Source: an uncultured Flavobacteriaceae bacterium | Lineage (GTDB): Bacteria > Bacteroidota > Bacteroidia > Flavobacteriales > Flavobacteriaceae | Length of the DNA stretch: 11,181 nt | Direction: 5' to 3' | NCBI GenBank assembly: GCA_913044085.1 | Contig: CAJWNW010000049.1 | Coordinates: 1 to 11,181, forward strand | Shown here: piece by piece, positions 6,611-11,181 of the stretch | Position numbering within the stretch: position 1 is the first letter of the stretch | How the letters are laid out: each line of letters begins with the position of its first letter | Position numbers and translations under genes: made by a program | The notes under the pieces: generated by a model | What the model was told of the DNA's origin: nothing | Databases searched by the model: none | The model's input: the letters and a program-made list of their open reading frames with translations, nothing else

Positions 6611-6904
6611 TCACAAAGAGATGACATCTTTAACTTCTTTGCCTATTTGTAGATATTTTTCAATAACGGCTTCTGGATTTTTCATTTCCACATGTATAGA
6701 AACACTTGTATACTTGCCGTTTTTTGAAACGGAACTCGTAATGATGGCGCCCATATTATCAAAAGCAATTTCAATTTTGGAAATTTTATCGGGGTCTGAT
6801 TTAATAATAAATTTAAACAAATATTTTGAGGGCCAAGAATTTGTTTCGTACAGTTGCGCTTTGAGTTTGCTGTAAAATTCTTCAGAATGATTGGGTGATT
6901 GCAT
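6611..6904 (-). CDS. DUF493 family protein (YbeD-like)
   Basis: A 97-aa protein of the DUF493/YbeD group, a small ACT-like alpha/beta fold. The family pattern is visible: YLFKFIIKSDPDKISKIE, then the alternating strand SSVSKNGKYTSVSIHVEM, and a C-terminal helix with the EAVIEKYLQIGKEVKDV stretch. E. coli YbeD is near the lipoate genes, but no lipoate gene is visible here and the role is unknown; ACT-like folds suggest a regulatory or binding job. It begins at ATG 6902-6904, about 20 bp from a Bacteroidota-type -7 box, and is divergent from the P-loop ATPase gene. It is 70 bp upstream of DUF4290 on the same strand and may be first in a DUF493-DUF4290-murA transcript. Confidence 0.88.
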   Translation of the reverse strand: MQSPNHSEEFYSKLKAQLYETNSWPSKYLFKFIIKSDPDKISKIEIAFDNMGAIITSSVSKNGKYTSVSIHVEMKNPEAVIEKYLQIGKEVKDVISL

Positions 6905-6922
6905 TTTGCGTATTTAGTACTA

Positions 6923-6930
6923 CAAATATA
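6923..6930 (-). promoter_or_regulatory. Putative -7 box for the DUF493 gene
   Basis: On the minus strand this reads TATATTTG, an exact match to the Bacteroidota -7 consensus TAnnTTTG. It lies 18 bp upstream of the DUF493 ATG, implying a very short leader. The matching -33 TTG is not clear; only a GTTA (TTA about 21 bp further upstream) is at the right distance. The palindrome TAGTACTA (6915-6922) abuts the box on the gene side and could be an operator, or chance. Confidence 0.4.
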
Positions 6931-6982
6931 CATCAAGTCATATTTTTTATTTAACTTTTAAATCACGTATTTTACAAATACC

Positions 6983-7528
6983 ATGACTTTAAGTTCAAAA
7001 ACAAAAAAAATAGCGATTATTGGTGGTCCGGCTTCTGGCAAAACTTCAATTATAAACCAATTGATGAACAAAGGCCATGTTTGTATGGAAGAAATTTCTA
7101 GAAAAATTACGTTGAAAGCACAAAATGAGGGTGTAGATCAATTATTTTTGAAAGACCCTATTTGGTTCAGCGAGCAACTTTTGGAAGCACGAAAAAAACA
7201 ATTTATTGACGCAGATACTGCAAACAGTCCTTTTGTGTTTTTTGACAGAGGATTGCCTGATGTGATTGCCTATTTAGATTACATTGACTCTAATTACTCT
7301 GAAGAATTTATTAATAGTTGTAAAAAACACAAATACGATAAAGTTTTTATTTTAATGCCTTGGAAAGACATATACATTCAGGACAATGAGCGCTATGAAA
7401 CTTTTGAACAAGCAACAGAAATTCACGAATACCTAATAAAATGGTATACAAGCTTTAATTATGAATTGGTTGAGGTGCCGCAATCTACTCTAGAGAATCG
7501 CGTAGATTTCATTCTAAATAATATTTAA
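6983..7528 (+). CDS. P-loop ATPase/kinase-like protein (AAA_28, NadR-like)
   Basis: A 181-aa cytosolic nucleotide-binding protein. Walker A is GGPASGKTS at 14-22, right after a hydrophobic strand (KIAIIGG). The later VFFDRGLPDVIAYLDYID segment supplies the acidic strand end and a lid-like Arg, as in the AAA_28/NadR-type P-loop kinases, and the DNERYETFEQATEIHEYL helix is typical of that group. Its substrate is unknown; it could phosphorylate a small metabolite. I recall homologues next to recQ in other Flavobacteriaceae. The ATG at 6983 follows a divergent intergenic region, and the stop is 4 bp before the helicase start, so the two are probably one transcript. No exact -7 box is seen for it; the best is TAACTTTT at 6952-6959. 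Confidence 0.87.
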   Translation: MTLSSKTKKIAIIGGPASGKTSIINQLMNKGHVCMEEISRKITLKAQNEGVDQLFLKDPIWFSEQLLEARKKQFIDADTANSPFVFFDRGLPDVIAYLDYIDSNYSEEFINSCKKHKYDKVFILMPWKDIYIQDNERYETFEQATEIHEYLIKWYTSFNYELVEVPQSTLENRVDFILNNI

Positions 7529-7532
7529 CACA

Positions 7533-9428
7533 ATGTTGCACCCGCTTCAAATTTTAGAGCAATACTGGGGCCATACTGGCTTTAGGCCAAATCAGCAAAA
7601 AATTATTGAAGCCGTTTTAGAAAATGAAGATTGCTTGGCCCTGTTGCCAACGGGGGGTGGAAAGTCAGTTTGTTTTCAAGTTCCAGCGCTAATCAAAGAA
7701 GGAATTTGCATTGTAGTTTCTCCACTTATTGCCCTGATGCAAGATCAAGTCGCAACGCTCAATCAGAAGGGTATAAAGGCCATGGCCTTAACCAATGCCA
7801 ATCACTACAGTGAATTGGAGCGAATGTTGGATAATTGTGTTTTTGGAAATTATAAGTTTTTATATATATCTCCTGAACGCTTAGAAAATAAATTGGTTCA
7901 AGCCAGGATTAAATCTATGAAGGTAAGCTTGATTGCGGTTGATGAGGCCCATTGCATCAGTCAGTGGGGACACGACTTTCGGCCCGCTTATAGAAATATC
8001 AAAACACTGCGAACCTTGTGTCCACACACTGCTGTGATCGCATTGACGGCAACGGCAACAAAACACGTGATTAAGGACATCACAGAACAGTTGGGGTTTT
8101 TGGGGCCCAAAATATTTAAAAGCTCTTTTTTTAGGCCTAATTTATCTTACCATTCGATGACTATTGAAGACCCTAAACACAAAACCATTTTCCTTTTAAA
8201 AAAGATCAAAAGCAGTGCTATTGTGTATGTTCGGAGCCGGATTGAAACAGAGCAACTGGCAACAACTTTAGAACTTCAAGGAATCTCTAGTGGTTTCTAC
8301 CATGGTGGCATGAGCTTTAAGAAAAAAGAAGTTATGTATTCAGATTGGATCAATAACAAATTTAGCGTCATGGTAGCGACCAATGCCTTTGGTATGGGCA
8401 TTGATAAAAGTGATGTTGAAATGGTGATACATCTTACGATACCTGATAGCTTAGAAGCTTATTTTCAAGAATCAGGAAGAGCAGGCCGAAATGGAGAGAA
8501 AGCTTTTGCTTATTTAATAACAGGTCCAGATACTGTGTTGAATATGAAGCCTTGGTTTGAAAATCTAATTCCAGATGTTCCCTTTTTAAAATTAATTTAC
8601 AAGAAATTATGCACCTACTTTCAAATTGCTTATGGAGACTATAATACTGAAAGACTGGGACTGCATTTTGATAAATTTTGCGAAATTTATAAGGTATCCA
8701 AGCGCAAAACCTTTAATGCGCTTAAAACTTTAGAAAGCCATGGAGTATTGGTCTTTGAGACGGTTCGAGAAAACAAATTGACCATTCAATTTTTGGTATC
8801 TAATAAAACACTCCAATCATTGGTTGAAAAGGATACTAGAGAAAACAATGTTACTAAAGCTATACTCAGAACCTACGAAGGGGTCTTTGGCAAATCAACA
8901 GCTATTGATTTAGAAAAAATTACAACCAAAACAGGGCTTAAAATCTCAGCTATTTTGGAGGTTTTAGAGCGTCTAAAATCTGTGAATGCCATGGCGTTTG
9001 AAAAGATTCAGACCGATGCACAAATCACATTTATAGTCCCAAGAGAAGATGAAAAAACAATTCATAGAATTTCAAAATCGGTTTCAAATCAAAATAAAAT
9101 AAAACTTAAAAAATTTCATGCAGTGTTGAAATATGTGGAGAACAATTCAGTTTGTAAAAGTCTTCAACTCCTCACCTATTTCAATGAAAAGACAGCAAAA
9201 GCTTGCGGAATATGCAATGTCTGCACTGTGAATAGCTTTGTGAATAATAAATGCTCTCAAAAGGAAATAATACATGTGCTTGAAGCCCTTGAAAAAAAGC
9301 CATTGAGTTCCAAAGAATTGGTGGAAATTTGTACTTTAGAAGATGAGAAAATAATTATAATATTGCAGTATTTAATGGAGGACCGAAAGATTAAACTCAC
9401 AAATTCAAATCAGTATCAAATTTTATGA
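7533..9428 (+). CDS. recQ: RecQ-family ATP-dependent DNA helicase, non-canonical domain order
   Basis: A 631-aa 3'-5' SF2 helicase for recombination and replication-fork repair. Motif 0 is FRPNQ (17-21), Walker A GGGKS (41-45), the DEAH box D137-H140 followed by CISQWGHDFRP, motif III ALTATAT, motif V ATNAFGMGIDK (282-292) and motif VI QESGRAGRNG (312-321). The zinc cluster is C541, C558, C561, C564, with the same spacing as E. coli RecQ (C-x16-C-x2-C-x2-C). In E. coli this cluster comes straight after the helicase core (about residue 380); here roughly 200 residues of winged-helix-like sequence intervene, and a further winged-helix-like tail (about 580-631) replaces the HRDC domain. It is probably a second, Bacteroidota-type RecQ and not the orthologue of E. 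coli RecQ. Its TGA overlaps the fmt ATG. Confidence 0.94.
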   Translation: MLHPLQILEQYWGHTGFRPNQQKIIEAVLENEDCLALLPTGGGKSVCFQVPALIKEGICIVVSPLIALMQDQVATLNQKGIKAMALTNANHYSELERMLDNCVFGNYKFLYISPERLENKLVQARIKSMKVSLIAVDEAHCISQWGHDFRPAYRNIKTLRTLCPHTAVIALTATATKHVIKDITEQLGFLGPKIFKSSFFRPNLSYHSMTIEDPKHKTIFLLKKIKSSAIVYVRSRIETEQLATTLELQGISSGFYHGGMSFKKKEVMYSDWINNKFSVMVATNAFGMGIDKSDVEMVIHLTIPDSLEAYFQESGRAGRNGEKAFAYLITGPDTVLNMKPWFENLIPDVPFLKLIYKKLCTYFQIAYGDYNTERLGLHFDKFCEIYKVSKRKTFNALKTLESHGVLVFETVRENKLTIQFLVSNKTLQSLVEKDTRENNVTKAILRTYEGVFGKSTAIDLEKITTKTGLKISAILEVLERLKSVNAMAFEKIQTDAQITFIVPREDEKTIHRISKSVSNQNKIKLKKFHAVLKYVENNSVCKSLQLLTYFNEKTAKACGICNVCTVNSFVNNKCSQKEIIHVLEALEKKPLSSKELVEICTLEDEKIIIILQYLMEDRKIKLTNSNQYQIL

Positions 9429-10381
9429 CAGCCACTACAAATATTCGAATTGTTTTTATGGGAACACCTGACTTTGCAGTTCATATGCTGAAAGGGCTTA
9501 TTAAAGATGGGTATAATGTCGTAGGAGTCGTCACTGCTCCAGACCGACCTGCAGGACGTGGTCAAAAAATAAAACAATCCGCAGTAAAAATTTATGCGCA
9601 AGAACAGGGCTTAAATATCTTACAGCCAACCAATTTAAAATCTACAGATTTTATAGCCCAAATCAGTACACTAAAAGCCAATTTACAAGTGGTTGTGGCG
9701 TTTAGAATGCTCCCGAAAGTGGTTTGGGAAATGCCTGCACTTGGAACCTTTAATTTGCATGCATCGCTATTGCCACAATACAGAGGGGCAGCACCAATCA
9801 ATTGGGCGCTTATAAATGGAGAATCCGAAACAGGCGTTACAACCTTTTACATTGACGACAAAATTGATACTGGAGCCATTATCTTGCAATCTAAGGTTTC
9901 TATTTTGGAAGACGATACAGCTGGCAGCTTACACGATAAACTCATGGAAAAGGGGGAGGAATTGATTTTAAAAACCATAAATCAGATTGAGTGCGGATCT
10001 GTTGCAACAAGCATTCAGACAGACGAAAAAGAACTTAAAACAGCCCATAAACTTCACAAAAACAATTGTAAAATTGATTGGTCAAAAAGTGGTGTAGACA
10101 TTCAAAATCTCGTCCGTGGCTTGAATCCTTATCCTGGTGCTTGGGCTTTGCTAAAAAATGGTTCCGATAAATTATACATAAAAATTTATAAGGTTAAATA
10201 TGAAAATAACCCGCATTCAAATAATATTGGAACTGTAATTACAAACAAGACCTCTATTGTAATTTGTGTTGAAAATGGATATATCCATTTAACTAACTTC
10301 AAATTTCCAGGAAAAAAACAAATGGATGTTAAAGCATTTTTAAATGGGTTCAAATTTGATACGAATGCAAAAATGATTTAG
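9425..10381 (+). CDS. fmt: Methionyl-tRNA formyltransferase
   Basis: A 318-aa cytosolic enzyme that formylates initiator Met-tRNA using 10-formyl-tetrahydrofolate. The N-terminal Rossmann half starts IRIVFMGTPDFAV and contains APDRPAGRGQK. The catalytic triad is N110 and H112 (FNLHASLLPQYRGAAP) and D148 in IDDKIDTGAI, each offset by two from E. coli N108, H110 and D146. The C-terminal OB-like tRNA-binding domain begins near residue 205 (KNNCKIDWSK, then LVRGLNPYPGAW). Length is normal for the family. The start is set by ATGA overlap with recQ (9425-9428), so translation is probably coupled. It depends on folate, as FolE output at the left of the window does, but the two are in different transcripts. 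Confidence 0.97.
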   Translation: MTATTNIRIVFMGTPDFAVHMLKGLIKDGYNVVGVVTAPDRPAGRGQKIKQSAVKIYAQEQGLNILQPTNLKSTDFIAQISTLKANLQVVVAFRMLPKVVWEMPALGTFNLHASLLPQYRGAAPINWALINGESETGVTTFYIDDKIDTGAIILQSKVSILEDDTAGSLHDKLMEKGEELILKTINQIECGSVATSIQTDEKELKTAHKLHKNNCKIDWSKSGVDIQNLVRGLNPYPGAWALLKNGSDKLYIKIYKVKYENNPHSNNIGTVITNKTSIVICVENGYIHLTNFKFPGKKQMDVKAFLNGFKFDTNAKMI

Positions 10382-10402
10382 AAAAAAGAGCCATTTAAAA
10401 AA

Positions 10403-10430
10403 AATTAAAATTAAATCACTACTTTTAATT
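10403..10430 (+). repeat. AT-only inverted repeat between fmt and yqgE
   Basis: AATTAAAA (10403-10410) and TTTTAATT (10423-10430) are perfect 8-bp inverted arms around a 12-nt loop. They are the only structure in the 64-bp gap. With no G or C in the stem it is too weak to be a convincing terminator, and base composition could produce it by chance; it overlaps a near-match -7 box TACTTTTA (10420-10427). Confidence 0.25.
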
Positions 10431-10445
10431 AATTAGACCTGAATT

Positions 10446-10997
10446 GTGATCATTAAAAAAGGAAAATTATTAATTGCAGAACCTTCTATCATTGGAGATG
10501 TGTCGTTCAATCGATCAATTATCCTTTTAACAGAACACAACAATGAAGGATCTATTGGATTTATCCTCAACAAACCCTTGGATTTTGAACTTGGGGATTT
10601 GATACCAGACGTTAAATCTAATTTTCCAATCTACAATGGGGGCCCAGTACAACAAGACAATTTATACTTTATTCACAAAGTCGCAGAGCTTGTTCCGGAA
10701 AGCATAGAAATTTCTAAAGGATTGTATTGGAGTGGTGATTTTGAAAAAGTTACCAGGCTAATCACAGATGAAAAAATCAATCAAACCGAAATCCGTTTCT
10801 TTTTGGGGTATTCAGGATGGGACATCAATCAACTCCAATCTGAGCTTAGTTCCAATACATGGATATTGTCTGAAAACATCCATAAAGAAAACATTATTCA
10901 AGCAGTCGATACGGCTTTTTGGAAGAAAAAAATGTTAGCCCTTGGTGGAGAATACAGTCTTTGGTCTAATGCGCCTGAAGACCCCTCCTATAATTAG
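10446..10997 (+). CDS. yqgE: YqgE/AlgH family protein (UPF0301), GTG start
   Basis: A 183-aa cytosolic protein of the YqgE/AlgH (UPF0301) family. Conserved segments are visible: KGKLLIAEPS at 5-14, the GSIGFILNKPL block (35-45), YNGGPVQQDNLYFIHK from residue 63, and FLGYSGWDINQLQSEL near 118-133. AlgH was linked to alginate regulation in Pseudomonas, but the biochemical role of the family is unsettled. The start must be GTG at 10446: an in-frame TGA ends at 10440, and no ATG lies between it and the conserved residues. It is 64 bp after fmt. The TAG ends inside the stop of the opposing aminotransferase gene, so the two are convergent and overlapping. Confidence 0.95.
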   Translation: MIIKKGKLLIAEPSIIGDVSFNRSIILLTEHNNEGSIGFILNKPLDFELGDLIPDVKSNFPIYNGGPVQQDNLYFIHKVAELVPESIEISKGLYWSGDFEKVTRLITDEKINQTEIRFFLGYSGWDINQLQSELSSNTWILSENIHKENIIQAVDTAFWKKKMLALGGEYSLWSNAPEDPSYN

Positions 10998-11181
10998 CCC
11001 AATCGCAGCTTTATATTGAGCTTCTTTTGAAATTTTTTGGCGGCTACCGCAGTGTAAGTTTTTTTTCTAAATTTTGTCACGGGCTTGATTCCCTGAATGA
11101 CATTGGTAATAAAGATTTCATCCGCCTTTTGCAACTCAAATGGAGAAATAGAAGTTTCAATCAAATCGTAATTGTCAGATT
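10994..11181 (-). CDS. Class IV (PabC/IlvE-like) aminotransferase, C-terminal part
   Basis: Only the last 61 codons are inside the window; the stop is TAA (complement of 10994-10996). The visible protein reads SDNYDLIETSISPFELQKA, then DEIFITNVIQGIKPVTKF and RKKTYTAVAAKKF, ending KLNIKLRLG. The ADEIFITN segment followed by a Gly-containing turn and PV is the typical end of fold-type IV PLP enzymes such as branched-chain aminotransferase and aminodeoxychorismate lyase, where it lines the cofactor phosphate and substrate pocket. With this fragment alone the substrate cannot be assigned; a PabC role (p-aminobenzoate for folate) is one option. It shares three bases with the yqgE stop. Confidence 0.82.
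   Translation of the reverse strand, partial: SDNYDLIETSISPFELQKADEIFITNVIQGIKPVTKFRKKTYTAVAAKKFQKKLNIKLRLG

Noticed and set aside
6915..6922. Palindrome TAGTACTA beside the DUF493 promoter as an operator
   Set aside because: A single 8-bp AT-rich palindrome with no second copy is expected by chance; mentioned only with the promoter.
11034..11068. GCGG-CTA-CCGC hairpin followed by a T-run, a possible terminator for yqgE
   Set aside because: The stem is only 4 bp, the T-run begins about 8 nt after it, and the bases encode the conserved Lys-rich end of the aminotransferase.
1..11181. Defence system, CRISPR array, mobile element or prophage
   Set aside because: No direct-repeat arrays, transposase, integrase or phage motifs were seen, and gene content and base use look uniform across the window.

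Overview
The window looks like an ordinary chromosomal segment of a marine-type member of the Flavobacteriaceae (Bacteroidota). It is AT-rich, and start codons are usually preceded by A-rich stretches rather than Shine-Dalgarno sites. It carries lineage-typical families (a Lacal_2735-type small protein, and a DUF4290 gene upstream of murA), and one divergent intergenic region has a Bacteroidota-type -7 box (TAnnTTTG). I see no rRNA, tRNA, insertion sequence, CRISPR array or prophage. Nearly every base is coding; the longest gap between genes is about 78 bp.

Positions 2-4524 (+ strand) hold an unbroken run of eight genes with gaps of 5 bp or less or ATGA overlaps: folE (GTP cyclohydrolase I, 5' end outside the window), a 74-aa unknown protein, an SDR-fold protein lacking the usual catalytic Ser/Tyr, a glutathione-peroxidase-like thiol peroxidase with a signal-like N-terminus, a 55-aa Lacal_2735-like protein, a TspO/MBR membrane protein, an SRPBCC ligand-binding protein and a class-I-type DNA photolyase. 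This reads as one polycistronic unit for light and photo-oxidative stress: pterin synthesis, peroxide removal, tetrapyrrole or lipid handling and repair of UV lesions. It is the most interesting part of the window. Its promoter and any light-responsive regulator must lie upstream, out of view.

Positions 4539-6904 (- strand) carry DUF493, DUF4290 and murA, in transcription order. The run converges on the photolyase gene with only 14 bp between stop codons. MurA has Asp where the fosfomycin-reactive Cys normally sits and appears to start at TTG.

Positions 6983-10997 (+ strand) carry an AAA_28-type P-loop ATPase, a RecQ-family helicase with an atypical domain order, fmt (methionyl-tRNA formyltransferase) and a YqgE/AlgH protein with a GTG start. 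The first three are tightly packed (4-bp gap, then a 4-bp overlap) and probably co-transcribed. At the right edge the C-terminal end of a class IV aminotransferase runs on the - strand and overlaps the yqgE stop by three bases.

Most of the right half is conserved housekeeping material. The left operon is the accessory, possibly under-described system. Family assignments rest on motifs read by eye; no database search was run.
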